A DNA stretch of 64,000 bases from positions 1-64,000 of the forward strand of contig JASGKY010000045.1 of NCBI GenBank assembly GCA_049840435.1. Direction: 5' to 3'. The notes beneath the pieces were generated by a model, which saw nothing but the letters and a program-made list of their open reading frames with translations, ran no database searches and was not told where the DNA came from. This DNA comes from JADLHS01 sp049840435 (GTDB lineage: Bacteria > Verrucomicrobiota > Verrucomicrobiia > Limisphaerales > JADLHS01). The first letter of the stretch is position 1. Each line of letters opens with the position of its first letter. This document shows positions 27,836 through 37,017 of the stretch, piece after piece. The translations under genes were made by a program, and so were the position numbers.

Positions 27836-29777
27836 ATGACGACTCCTGCCGTTGCCTTGCGTCGAGCCTGTGTGCTCAGTCTGTTGTGTGGTTTGCCGCT
27901 GCTGTCCACGGCCCAAATCCCATATCCGTCCACGTTTCAGATCACCAAGGGCGGCGCGGCCATCGTGCTGGAAGACTATGCGCAGCTCCCACTTTCCGGG
28001 CGCAACGGCTCAATCACCAGTTTTGGTGCAAACGCAAATCTCGCCGACCAACTAGCCCGCCCCACGCACATCCGATCCGAGCCCACTAATGCACCGCTGG
28101 CCAGCACTCGTTTCTTTGTCACTGACCTCAATCGCAATCTCTACATCCTCGACAAAGACACCCGCGCGTTCACACCTTACCTGAATTTCCAATCCATCTT
28201 CCGCCGTTACTACAATGCCGGCGGGTTTGCGGGCGGTTTGAATCCCATCGCCTTCGACCCGGAATACGCGAGCAACGGATTGTTTTACACCGCGCATCTG
28301 GAAACCAATTCCACCGCCAGCTCCATGCCGACTAATTGGAATCATCCAAACCTCGATCTCACGGGCTACACCACTACCGCTCGGGTAAATCCGCCTACTG
28401 GAACGATCCGTTACGAAAGCGTCCTAATCGAATGGCATGACACGAATATCAACAACGCGACGTTCGAAGGCTCGGCGCGGGAGATTTTGCGCGTCGGCTT
28501 GAACGACCGCATCCATCCGATGGGTGATCTGTTGGTACAACCCACTCGCCCAGCCCGGCGACGCCGACTACCGCAATCTTTACATCGCCCAAGGCGATGG
28601 CTCTGCCGGCGAAAACTCGGCCACGCGGACGACGCCACAGCGGCTGGATGCACTGCAGGGCAAGATTCTCCGCATTACGCCGGACCTGAACCTGCGCCCC
28701 GCCGACGAGTTGAGCGCCAATGGGCGTTATCGGATTCCGACGACCGGAGCAGACCCGAATCCCTTCACCAACGTCAGCCTGACCAACCTCAAGAAGGAGA
28801 TTTTCGCCTACGGCTTCCGCAATTGTCATCGCATCAGTTGGGATCCGGTGGCGAATTTGATTCTGGAGGACGACATCGGGCTGAATTCGTGGGAGGAAGT
28901 GAACATTGTCCGCAAAGGCAACAACTACGGCTATTCCGAGCGCGAGGGCGCGGAACAGTTATTCGTCGGTGGCTTGAACAATGGATTGACTGGCAGCCGG
29001 GCTGCTCCACCAGTGGCATTTCCCACGAACGACACACTGATTGTCACCGGACTGGTCTCCACCGTGACGCCGATTTATCCGGTGGCGCTTTACAGCCACT
29101 GGGACGGCGATGGCATCAGCAGCGGGTTCGTGTATCGCGGCTCGTTGATGCCCGGTATGTATGGCAAATACATCTTTGGCGACATCGCCAATGGGCGGGT
29201 TTTCTACGCGGACTTCAACGAGATGCTCGCAGCAGACGACGGCAATCTGAATACCGTGGCGACAACGTATGAATTGCAGCTTGTTTACAATAATCCGCTC
29301 GACGTGCCAGACTTGGGTTACGCGCGCTGGCGGATGTTCGACATCGTGGCGATGACCTACACCAATCGTGGCGGCAACGTCAGCGGGCAACGTCTGCCCG
29401 GCACGGCCAACAGCACTGGCCCAGGCAAAACCGACGTGAGCGGGGTCCTCTATGGTTCGGGACGGGTGGATTTGCGGCTGTGCCAGGGGAGCGACAATGA
29501 AATCTACGTTATCAGCAAGAGCGACGGCTCGATCCGCAAGATGGTGGGCTCGCTCGGGCCGCCTGCCATCACAAACATCACCAATGACGGCGGGAATGTC
29601 ACATTGACGTGGCAATCCGTCCCGGGTTGGAGCTATCGCCTGCAATACAAAACTTCGTTTGATGCCCCGGATTGGACTGACGTGAGCGGTGATGTCATGG
29701 CGGCTGGCATAACTGCCTCCAAAGTGACCAGCATCATCGAAGCCGCCCGATTCTATCGGGTAAAGTGGCTGCCTTGA
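27836..29777 (+). CDS. Secreted PQQ-type glucose/sorbosone dehydrogenase (frameshifted)
   Basis: A six-bladed propeller dehydrogenase oxidising sugars or similar compounds outside the cytoplasm. Signal peptide: VLSLLCGLPLLSTA. Blade motifs include RFFVTDLNRNLYILDK, NPIAFDPEYASNGLFYT, YIAQGDGSAGENSATR, QGKILRITPD, IFAYGFRNCHRISWDP, NSWEEVNIVRKGNNYGY and GKYIFGDIANGRVFY. The frame breaks near 28534: taking out one G of the GG at 28534-28535 gives HPMGDLLYNPLAQPGDADY. The C-terminus has the module NVTLTWQSVPGWSYRLQYKT ... WTDVSGDV ... ARFYRVKW, shared with other secreted proteins here. Quinone use is inferred from the family. Confidence 0.82.
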
Positions 29778-29868
29778 ATCCTGCGGCCTACTTTTGGTTG
29801 GACCACATCTGCATGTCCCCACGCCAGTGTTGACTCCGCCCTGCCGCGCCTTCAGAGTTTGGCGCACT

Positions 29869-30804
29869 ATGAAAGCGCTTGCCGCCCCCGCCGGATTCCG
29901 CCGCTCGGCTTCCTCCCAGTTTTCTGCGCCCACCGTGGACGCTATCATGCTCGAGGAACGCGCTGCCGCGTTCACCAAGCGCAGCATCAAGACCAGCGCC
30001 AAGGTCGCCGGCCTCAAACTGGCTGTCAGCATGTGCGACCTCACCACGCTCGAAGGCAAGGACACGCCCGGTAAAGTCGCTTACCTCTGCCGCAAGGCGC
30101 TTCAGCCCGCTGACGCGAAATACGACGTACCGAGCTGCGCCGCGATCTGCGTTTACCCCAACATGGTGAAATACGCGCGCAAGTTCCTTGGCGAAGATTC
30201 GCCGGTGAACGTCGCAGCCGTCGCCACGGGTTTTCCCAGCGGCCAGTATCCGCTCCGCACGAAGCTCGAAGAAGTCCGTCGCACGGTGGCCGATGGTGCG
30301 GATGAAATTGACATGGTCATCGACCGTTGCGCTTTCCTCGCTGGCGACCACGCGAAAGTCTTCGACGAAATCGCCGCGACGAAAGAAGCCTGCGGCCCAG
30401 CGCATTTGAAGGTCATTCTCGAAACCGGCGAACTTGTCACCTACGACAACGTCCGGCTTGCCAGCGAAATTGCCATGCAGGCCGGCGGCGATTTCATCAA
30501 GACCAGCACCGGCAAGGTAAATCCCGCCGCGACCATTCCCGTCACGCTCGTGATGCTCGAAGCTATCCGCGATTATTTTTTCGCCACCGGCATCCGCATC
30601 GGCATGAAGCCCGCGGGCGGCATCCGCACGTCCAAGCAGGCGCTCGCTTACCTCGTGATGGTCAAGGAAACCCTCGGCGACGACTGGCTGAATCCCGACA
30701 TGTTCCGCTTCGGCGCAAGCACGCTCGTCAACGACCTGCTCATGCAAATCGCCAAGCAGGCGGATGGCAGTTACCAAAGTTCCGACTATTTCTCTCTTCC
30801 ATGA
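29869..30804 (+). CDS. deoC: Deoxyribose-phosphate aldolase
   Basis: Splits 2-deoxyribose 5-phosphate into acetaldehyde and glyceraldehyde 3-phosphate. The 311-residue start (MKALAAPAGFRRS) is chosen over an upstream in-frame ATG because the extension has no conserved content. Motifs: AICVYPNMVKYARKFL, AAVATGFPSGQYPL, DEIDMVIDRCAFL, LKVILETGELVTYDNV (first Lys of the site), GDFIKTSTGKVNPAAT (Schiff-base Lys) and MKPAGGIRTSKQALAYL. It is longer than short DeoC types at the N-terminus. Its TGA overlaps the ATG of the aldehyde dehydrogenase (ATGA), so the two enzymes are coupled and probably handle acetaldehyde in sequence. Confidence 0.95.
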   Translation: MKALAAPAGFRRSASSQFSAPTVDAIMLEERAAAFTKRSIKTSAKVAGLKLAVSMCDLTTLEGKDTPGKVAYLCRKALQPADAKYDVPSCAAICVYPNMVKYARKFLGEDSPVNVAAVATGFPSGQYPLRTKLEEVRRTVADGADEIDMVIDRCAFLAGDHAKVFDEIAATKEACGPAHLKVILETGELVTYDNVRLASEIAMQAGGDFIKTSTGKVNPAATIPVTLVMLEAIRDYFFATGIRIGMKPAGGIRTSKQALAYLVMVKETLGDDWLNPDMFRFGASTLVNDLLMQIAKQADGSYQSSDYFSLP

Positions 30805-32339
30805 AAACCAAAAGCAAAGCTGTGAAACTTTCCGCCAAGCGCGCCGTTGCCGCGCCGACGCATGCCGTTGTGCCGCTCAAGGAACGCCGGTTGAACTTCG
30901 GCAACAAGTGGGATTACGCGCCTGCGCCGGAGGATTCCAAGAATTATGTCATCGCGCCGCAGCATGAGTTATTCATCGGCGGCAAGTTCGTGAAGCCGGC
31001 GTCGGGAAAATATTTTGAGTCGGTCAATCCGGCGACGGAGCAGACGCTGACGACGATTGCGGCGGCGAATGCGGAGGATGTGGATTCGGCGGTGAAGGCG
31101 GCGCGCAAGGCATACGACAAGGTCTGGAGCAAGATGCCGGGGCGCGAGCGGGGCAAGTATCTGTATCGCATCGCGCGCATCATCCAGGAGAAGTCGCGCG
31201 AGCTGGCGGTGCTCGAAACGATGGACGGCGGCAAGACCATCAAGGAGAGTCGCGACGTCGATCTGCCACTCGTGGCCGCGCACTTTTTTTATTACGCGGG
31301 CTGGGCAGATAAGTTGAAATACGCGTTCCCCGGCAAAACGCCGCAGCCGCTCGGCGTCGCGGGACAGATCATTCCATGGAATTTCCCGCTGCTGATGGCC
31401 GCGTGGAAAATCGCGCCCGCGCTCGCGTGTGGGAACACGGTGGTGCTCAAGCCTGCCGAGACCACGAGTCTCACGGCGCTGCGGCTGGCGCAGATTTTCC
31501 AGGAGGCGGAATTGCCGGAAGGTGTGGTGAACATCGTCACCGGCGCGGGCGAAACCGGCGCGGCGCTCGTCAATCATCCGGACATCAACAAGCTTGCGTT
31601 CACCGGCAGCACGGAGGTTGGGAAGCGCATCGCGCAAGCGGTTGCGGGCACGAAGAAGAAGCTCACGCTCGAACTCGGCGGCAAGGCGGCGAACATTTTG
31701 TTCGAGGACGCGCCGATTGATCAGGCCATCGAAGGCGTCATCGCGGGGATTTATTTCAATCAAGGTCACGTGTGCTGCGCGGGCTCGCGGTTGTTCGTGC
31801 AGGAAGGGATTTATTCCACGGTCATCAAGAAACTACGCGACCGCATCCAGACGTTGCGCGTCGGCAATCCGCTCGACAAGAACACGGACATCGGCGCGAT
31901 CAATTCGAGCGCGCAGTTGCAGAAGATTCGTGAGCTGGTGCAAAGCGGCGTGGACGAGGGCGCAGAGTTGACGCAGACGCAGTGCGCCCTCCCATCCAAA
32001 GGATATTGGTTCGCTCCATCCTTCCTCACGGGCGTGACGCACGCGCATCGCGTAGCGTCAGAGGAAATTTTCGGGCCGGTGCTGAGCGTGATGACGTTCC
32101 GCACGCCGGAGGAGGCGTTCGAGCGCGCGAACAACATCCCCTACGGTTTGAGCGCGGGCGTGTGGACGGACAAGGGCAGCAAGATTTTCAAGATGGTCAA
32201 CAAGCTGCGCGCCGGTGTCGTCTGGGCGAACACTTACAACAAGTTCGACCCGACGAGTCCGTTCGGTGGCTACAAGGAAAGCGGCTTTGGGCGCGAGGGT
32301 GGGTTGCAGGGGTTGGCGGCATATTGCCGGTTGGATTAA
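30801..32339 (+). CDS. NAD(P)-dependent aldehyde dehydrogenase
   Basis: Oxidises an aldehyde, probably acetaldehyde from DeoC, to the acid. The 512-residue protein has the ALDH landmarks: GVAGQIIPWNFPLLMAAWK, KPAETTSLTALRLA, FTGSTEVGKRIAQ (cofactor), LELGGKAANILFEDA (catalytic Glu), FNQGHVCCAGSRLFVQ (catalytic Cys), EEIFGPVLSVMTF and SPFGGYKESGFGRE. The basic N-terminal extension (KTKSKAVKLSAKRAVAAPTH) is longer than normal. There are no microcompartment shell genes nearby, so this is a soluble pathway rather than a BMC locus. It converges with the DUF5131-TcmP gene 30 bp away. Confidence 0.93.
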   Translation: MKTKSKAVKLSAKRAVAAPTHAVVPLKERRLNFGNKWDYAPAPEDSKNYVIAPQHELFIGGKFVKPASGKYFESVNPATEQTLTTIAAANAEDVDSAVKAARKAYDKVWSKMPGRERGKYLYRIARIIQEKSRELAVLETMDGGKTIKESRDVDLPLVAAHFFYYAGWADKLKYAFPGKTPQPLGVAGQIIPWNFPLLMAAWKIAPALACGNTVVLKPAETTSLTALRLAQIFQEAELPEGVVNIVTGAGETGAALVNHPDINKLAFTGSTEVGKRIAQAVAGTKKKLTLELGGKAANILFEDAPIDQAIEGVIAGIYFNQGHVCCAGSRLFVQEGIYSTVIKKLRDRIQTLRVGNPLDKNTDIGAINSSAQLQKIRELVQSGVDEGAELTQTQCALPSKGYWFAPSFLTGVTHAHRVASEEIFGPVLSVMTFRTPEEAFERANNIPYGLSAGVWTDKGSKIFKMVNKLRAGVVWANTYNKFDPTSPFGGYKESGFGREGGLQGLAAYCRLD

Positions 32340-32368
32340 ACGGCTTGGCCGCATTCCAAGTGCGATGT

Positions 32369-34597
32369 TTATTTGCGCTTCTTTGGAGAACGCGGAACAA
32401 CAAGTAATACGCGGCCCGTTCCCGGCTTGATGATGTCGTCTGTAACAATGGAATCCACCCGCTTGGCCCCGCCCTGCTTCCCGGAAACATCAATCTCTCC
32501 CTCTTGCATCAGACGGATGAGCACCTGCCGGACGATTTCATCATTTGCCATCGTGCGGTTGCAATAGGCGTCTTGGAACTCGCGATAGGAAATGCCGGCG
32601 GAGTGTTTGTCTCGAATCTCGCGAGCTAAGTCGTGCGTGAGTTTGTCCTGCACGCTCGACCGAATGCTTTCGCCGAATTCTAATCCTGTTAGATAGCCGC
32701 TGGGGTTGGCGTCTGGTTTGAACGAGAGCATATCCAATCCAGTGTGACCAAAGTGGCGGCATCCGTTACCAACGCGCCAATGGACATCAAGCATTGCTGA
32801 ACGCGCCCGCCGCGCAGGAGCGAGATGAACAAGCCAATAGCCACGGTTGGATTTCGGAGCTTGGATGTAGAACGGAGAGAAGAACGGACTGCCGGAGACC
32901 TGCTGGAAAGCCGGGCCGATGAGCGATTCAACGACATACTGCGGATCGAACGCTTCGTTTTTTGCAGCGGCCAAGACTTTCTCAATTGGCAGGACTGCGT
33001 CTACGCCGAGACTCGGATAAATTTTCCGAAACGTCTTTTCGTTGCGAAGGTAGGTGGTCAGCCAATCAATCGCGAGGTTCACGATGAACTCCGCCTTCAA
33101 GTTGAGCTTTTCCGAAATCGCGCGCAGCAACGGCGGCGGCGCATCCGAGTAGCCGCATTGGTCGAGGAAGAAGATGACGCGGGAGCCTCCGCGACTGTGT
33201 CGCAGCTGCACATCGGCGATGATTCGTTCGTATGCTGTTTCAAACTTTCCGCGAATCAAGGTGATGCTTTTGCCGATTTCGTGCGCGTAGCCATGCTGGC
33301 GGAGTTGGTAATCAAGACAGCTCGCAGCGGCCGCATCCGCTTCCACAAAGTAATAGTTACATTCGATGGTGAGCGGTTTGGTGCGAGTTTGGTTCACTCG
33401 TGCTTCAGCCACTTTCACCGCCTGCAAAAGCACAAAAGGCGAGCCGAACGAATTTCCCTCATAGATGCCACCACCGGCAAACCCGTCCACGAGCGTGAGA
33501 CGAAAACGGTCTTGTCCTGGATTCCCGGTGCAAAGGATGGTGATGTAATCTTCGATGTAGCTTCGCAGTACATCCAGTTTCGCCACGCTGTGCTTTTTCA
33601 GCGGCGGCAGCTTCGACTGCCAGCTGCTCCAATCAAAAAGCTGCTCATCATCCGCAGATTTACTCTCGTCAACCCGCTTGGGTCGTTTTGATTCCGGCAG
33701 TTCGCTGAACAGCCCGGCATCAGGGTTGGTTTTCTTGGCGTCAGGCATGAGCAGGGACGCGGATGGCTGGAAAGCCATCCCACGTTCTGCCGTAAGAATG
33801 CGCCCGGCTTCTTTTTTTGGAAGGCGAACCATTTCCACGGGTTTCTCTTTTGGCAGGTTGATGACCGTCACCTTGGCGGTCTGTTCGGCAATCTCTGCAG
33901 GAACCCAATGGCCCCATTGTTTAAAGTGAAACGCGACCTTGGCATCGCGGCATTGCTTGAGCAAATTCTTGGCCCAATCCGGGTGCATCGGGCGTGCACC
34001 AGGGCCGCTTTCACCGCCAGCGATCACCCAATCAATCGGATAAAGCCCATCGCGCTGGAACCATTTAGAAAGGTCAATACCACCGAGCAGCGGCTCGCAC
34101 GACAGAAACCGGACTGCGGCTGCGTGTTTCAGCAAGTGAGGCAGTCGCTTCTCGGCGTGTTGCTGAGCCTCAACCGTCGTGCCAAGCCACACGTTTCGCG
34201 GCCACGGCGTCTCGCCCCACGGGGCCATGCGTCCGATGTTTTCCGGACGCTTCGTGAGTAACAACCAGTCGAGGTGCGGAGTCGCGCCAATGAGTTTCCA
34301 CAAACGGAGCCGCGGCTCATCAAGTTCGGCTCGTTCCTCAAAAACATCTGCCATGCTCGCGCAGAAAACACGCTGTCGTTGTCGTGCAACTCTTGCCGAT
34401 TCATTCCAAGCCAGCGGTTCTTTCCAATGCGTTTCGCCAAATAAGCGGCGCGGCGCGGCCTTGCCCCACAATTGCTGGCCCACCCGTTTGGCCCATTGCT
34501 CAGCGTAGCAATTCTCGCAGGCAGGCGAAACCTTCGCGCAACCCCACCAAGGGTTAAACGTGTGATGCGTCCACTCAATCTGAGAGTTTTTTGCCAT
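32369..34597 (-). CDS. DUF5131 (phage Gp37/Gp68)-TcmP fusion protein
   Basis: One 742-residue chain joining two families usually encoded by neighbouring genes. Residues 1 to about 240 are DUF5131: IEWTHHTFNPWWGC, the three-Cys motif (C20, C27, C30 in GCAKVSPACENCYAE), DWLLLTKRPENIGRM, NVWLGTTVEAQ and WVIAGGESGPGARPMHPDW. A lysine-rich linker follows (about 240-320). From about 330 it is TcmP, the three-Cys-motif partner: LPPLKKHSVAKLDVLRSYIE, LTLVDGFAGGGIYEGN, FVEADAAAASCLDYQL and RVIFFLDQCGYSDAPPP, where LVDGFAGGG and FFLDQCGY recall methyltransferase motifs I and IV. The C-terminal helices suggest a winged helix. The start chosen is the ATG before AKNSQIEWTHH; a TTG lies 11 codons upstream. 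It is less GC-rich than its neighbours. Function unknown; DNA or RNA modification or defence is possible. Confidence 0.78.
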   Translation of the reverse strand: MAKNSQIEWTHHTFNPWWGCAKVSPACENCYAEQWAKRVGQQLWGKAAPRRLFGETHWKEPLAWNESARVARQRQRVFCASMADVFEERAELDEPRLRLWKLIGATPHLDWLLLTKRPENIGRMAPWGETPWPRNVWLGTTVEAQQHAEKRLPHLLKHAAAVRFLSCEPLLGGIDLSKWFQRDGLYPIDWVIAGGESGPGARPMHPDWAKNLLKQCRDAKVAFHFKQWGHWVPAEIAEQTAKVTVINLPKEKPVEMVRLPKKEAGRILTAERGMAFQPSASLLMPDAKKTNPDAGLFSELPESKRPKRVDESKSADDEQLFDWSSWQSKLPPLKKHSVAKLDVLRSYIEDYITILCTGNPGQDRFRLTLVDGFAGGGIYEGNSFGSPFVLLQAVKVAEARVNQTRTKPLTIECNYYFVEADAAAASCLDYQLRQHGYAHEIGKSITLIRGKFETAYERIIADVQLRHSRGGSRVIFFLDQCGYSDAPPPLLRAISEKLNLKAEFIVNLAIDWLTTYLRNEKTFRKIYPSLGVDAVLPIEKVLAAAKNEAFDPQYVVESLIGPAFQQVSGSPFFSPFYIQAPKSNRGYWLVHLAPARRARSAMLDVHWRVGNGCRHFGHTGLDMLSFKPDANPSGYLTGLEFGESIRSSVQDKLTHDLAREIRDKHSAGISYREFQDAYCNRTMANDEIVRQVLIRLMQEGEIDVSGKQGGAKRVDSIVTDDIIKPGTGRVLLVVPRSPKKRK

Positions 34598-34672
34598 CTG
34601 CTCTTGCGGTGAGCATATTCCACGATTCAAAAAATGTCACCTGCGGTTACAAAGAAAGCGGCTTGCCCGTGC

Positions 34673-35944
34673 CTACGGCTCGGCGAAGCTCTCGATTCGC
34701 CAGAAGCCTTGCGAGTTATCGAACCGGACGGGAACGGCCATCGGGCCGGATTGCTGGGATTTGACGCGGAGGATTTCCTGCCAGTTACAGAGGTTGAACG
34801 AGTGGAGCACGATGTAGGTCGTGGTCGGCTTGGCATCAAAAACAATTTCGCCTCCAATCAACGGGCTGACCAACGAAAACGCCACGGCCACCGGAATCAC
34901 CGGCCCGGCCGCGATGGCCTCCCGCCACTTCACGTAGCTCTGGATGTCCACCGCGTGCGTCTGGGTATAGGCGGCTTCGAGGGTTTCCAGCATCGCGTTG
35001 AACGCGGCCAGATTGGTCCAAGTGTTCGTTGCGCCGACGTCGGTTTCGATCGCGACGCGGACCTGCGTGCTGATGCCGTTGGTCAGTTCCCAGGACACGC
35101 TGTTGCTGATGGCGCTGGACGAGGATTGGTCAAAGGCCATCAGGGTGTAACCGGTGAGGTTGGTCGCGATGTTGGTGAACCACTGGTTGCGGTCCGCGGC
35201 GTTCGTCCAGCCGATCTGGCCACCGTCCACGGGGAGTCGGTCGAACCACACGGGCAGGTCCGCGTAAACCGGAAACGTGGGCACGCCTTGCGTGACGAGA
35301 TGCGTGCGGATGGCCGCGTAGGTATCGCGCAGCAGCAACAGGTGATCGCGCTTTTCGGAACTCGTCAGCGCGGACCAGTTGGGCAGCGCCTGGGGTTCAA
35401 TGTCGAGATGGAGGCCGTCGAATTTTTCGGGAACAGTGCGACCGGGGGCGCTGTTGAAGTTGAGGACGCGCTGGTCAATTTTCGTGAGCAACGCGGGGTA
35501 ATTGCTCGGAAAAATCGAAGTGGTTTCCGACATCAGAAACTGGGAGAGGATGCCGGCCGCGTGGAGCTTGGCGTTCCATGCCGCGCTGACGCTGGGGCTG
35601 GTGACGGGCTGCGTGCCGTAGCTGCCATAGACACGTTTGACTGACTTGCTGGTGAGAAACGTGACGGTCTGATTTTCCAGAACGGCGTTACCGATGATGG
35701 TGGCTGCGCCGTAGGGATTGCCGGTATCCTGCCAAAACCAGACGCCGCGGTGTTTGCACTCTGCTGCCGGCAGAGACAAAGGGAGCAGCAGCGCCGCAAT
35801 CAGCAGGGGTTTGAACACGTGGGGAGGATAAATCAGTCGTCCGAGGAATCCATGCGAAAAGCGGGCGGCCACCGATAGTTGTGCCTGCTGGTCGGAACTG
35901 TTCCACCAGCGGTCTGGATTGTGCCAGTTGTTCCGAATCGCCAT
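34673..35944 (-). CDS. Secreted GH18-like hydrolase candidate
   Basis: A secreted protein of about 420 residues. The start is uncertain: the ATG used here gives a long pre-signal extension, while a GTG at 35818 would place the signal peptide (FKPLLIAALLLPLSLPA) at the very N-terminus. After it comes KHRGVWFWQDTGNP and, in the middle, KFDGLHLDIEPQALPNW, which looks like the D-x-D/E catalytic strand of GH18-type barrels. Barrel-like strands follow (FPVYADLPVWFDRLP, YTLMAFDQSSS, VRVAIETDVGA). It ends with a small module (TTYIVLHSFNLCNWQEIL, GFWRIESFAEP) like those on other secreted proteins here. Substrate unknown. The DUF5131-TcmP gene lies 75 bp downstream on the same strand. Confidence 0.62.
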   Translation of the reverse strand: MAIRNNWHNPDRWWNSSDQQAQLSVAARFSHGFLGRLIYPPHVFKPLLIAALLLPLSLPAAECKHRGVWFWQDTGNPYGAATIIGNAVLENQTVTFLTSKSVKRVYGSYGTQPVTSPSVSAAWNAKLHAAGILSQFLMSETTSIFPSNYPALLTKIDQRVLNFNSAPGRTVPEKFDGLHLDIEPQALPNWSALTSSEKRDHLLLLRDTYAAIRTHLVTQGVPTFPVYADLPVWFDRLPVDGGQIGWTNAADRNQWFTNIATNLTGYTLMAFDQSSSSAISNSVSWELTNGISTQVRVAIETDVGATNTWTNLAAFNAMLETLEAAYTQTHAVDIQSYVKWREAIAAGPVIPVAVAFSLVSPLIGGEIVFDAKPTTTYIVLHSFNLCNWQEILRVKSQQSGPMAVPVRFDNSQGFWRIESFAEP

Positions 35945-36124
35945 CTGAATTTCCCATAAAATCAGCATAGTCCCGTTGATTCCATCAAGGCACGGAACTT
36001 GCCAAAGGGTTTCCAAGTGGATGATGAAATCTTTGGCGGAGCTGAGACTGACACCCGATGATCGCCAGAGTGAGCCGTCCTCCCAGTAGAGCTGAAACAC
36101 AAACCCCGCACGCAAAGAAAAAAT

Positions 36125-36319
36125 ATGAAAGCAAAATACGCCCTCCTGACAGCGGCCATCACCGTGATGCTGATCGGCTGCAAACCGCAATCCGACAGTG
36201 GCTCTGGCAGCGCAACGCCGCCACCGGCTCCGAGCGAAACACCAGCTGCGCCAGCCACGCCAGCGGCCCCGACGGCTCCGCCTCCGCCTGCGACAAATGC
36301 ACCTGCGCCGCAGCCATAA
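36125..36319 (+). CDS. Small proline/alanine-rich lipoprotein
   Basis: A 64-residue protein with a lipoprotein signal (LLTAAITVMLIGC, lipobox LIGC) and then a low-complexity Pro/Ala/Thr tail (TPPPAPSETPAAPATPAAP) with no fold. Such small lipoproteins are easily missed. An A-rich stretch (AAAGAAAAAAT) precedes the ATG. It may be a spacer-like envelope lipoprotein; no family is recognised. Confidence 0.65.
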   Translation: MKAKYALLTAAITVMLIGCKPQSDSGSGSATPPPAPSETPAAPATPAAPTAPPPPATNAPAPQP

Positions 36320-36447
36320 TCTGGCGCGTAAACGCAGGTCGCAGGCTGATTCCGGTTGCGCTGCGGGCCGTTGTATCCGGCTCGCAGCGTAGTGAGGCGA
36401 GTAGTGGATTGACTTACAGCAGTAATATCATCAACGAAAGGAATGCT

Positions 36448-36696
36448 ATGAACTGGCTTTGGTTTATTCTCATCGGTTTGATTGCCGGATTCCTGGCGGG
36501 TGCGGTGGTCAAAGGTCACGGCTTCGGCCTCATCGGAAACATCATCGTGGGCATTGTTGGCGCTTTGCTCGGCGGATTCTTGTTCGCCTTGCTGGGACTG
36601 ACGGCAATTGGGCTACTTGGAAATTTGATTTGCGCTTTTGTCGGTGCAGTGGTGTTGTTGGTCTTGATCGGGTTCGTGCAACGCAAAGGCGCTTGA
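36448..36696 (+). CDS. GlsB/YeaQ/YmgE-family membrane protein (copy 1)
   Basis: An 82-residue protein of the GlsB/YeaQ/YmgE (transglycosylase-associated) family with three hydrophobic helices: WLWFILIGLIAGFLAGAV, GFGLIGNIIVGIVGALLGGF and a last helix ending VLLVLIGFV. A clear Shine-Dalgarno (AAAGGA) lies 7 nt before the ATG. Members are stress-related inner-membrane proteins of unknown activity. A close paralogue lies 1.2 kb downstream, after DUF3185 and mscS. Confidence 0.88.
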   Translation: MNWLWFILIGLIAGFLAGAVVKGHGFGLIGNIIVGIVGALLGGFLFALLGLTAIGLLGNLICAFVGAVVLLVLIGFVQRKGA

Positions 36697-36700
36697 ATTT

Positions 36701-36901
36701 ATGAACAAAGTCTCCGGGATCATCTGTCTAGTGGTCGGTGGCCTGTTACTCTACTGGGGCTATAACATGTCGCAGACCGCTGGCTCGCAACTCAACAACC
36801 TGGTCAACGGTTCGCCGGGAGACAAACCGATGCTTTGTTACATCGGCGGTGCGATTCTCGTGATCGCGGGTTTGGGTCAGGTTGCTTGGAAGCGGAAATA
36901 A
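36701..36901 (+). CDS. DUF3185-family small membrane protein
   Basis: A 66-residue protein with two membrane helices (IICLVVGGLLLYWGYNM and CYIGGAILVIAGLGQVA) separated by a polar loop (QLNNLVNGSPGDKPM). The layout and the tail VAWKRK match DUF3185, found in many Gram-negative genomes beside stress genes. It begins 4 bp after the GlsB-like gene, so the two are co-transcribed. Function unknown. Confidence 0.82.
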   Translation: MNKVSGIICLVVGGLLLYWGYNMSQTAGSQLNNLVNGSPGDKPMLCYIGGAILVIAGLGQVAWKRK

Positions 36902-37017
36902 TTTCTTTACCCCAGTGCCGCGCGGACGCTCTGGAAACGCGCTTGTTCCGGGCCGCTGGTTTTTCTAGCTTCGATTTGTCCGGTGAACCCGCATCCTTTT
37001 ACCGCGACGGATTTTAT

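Noticed and set aside
29869..32339. deoC-aldehyde dehydrogenase as part of a bacterial microcompartment
   Set aside because: No shell protein genes and no encapsulation-type N-terminal helix pattern beyond a basic extension; a plain soluble pathway is enough.
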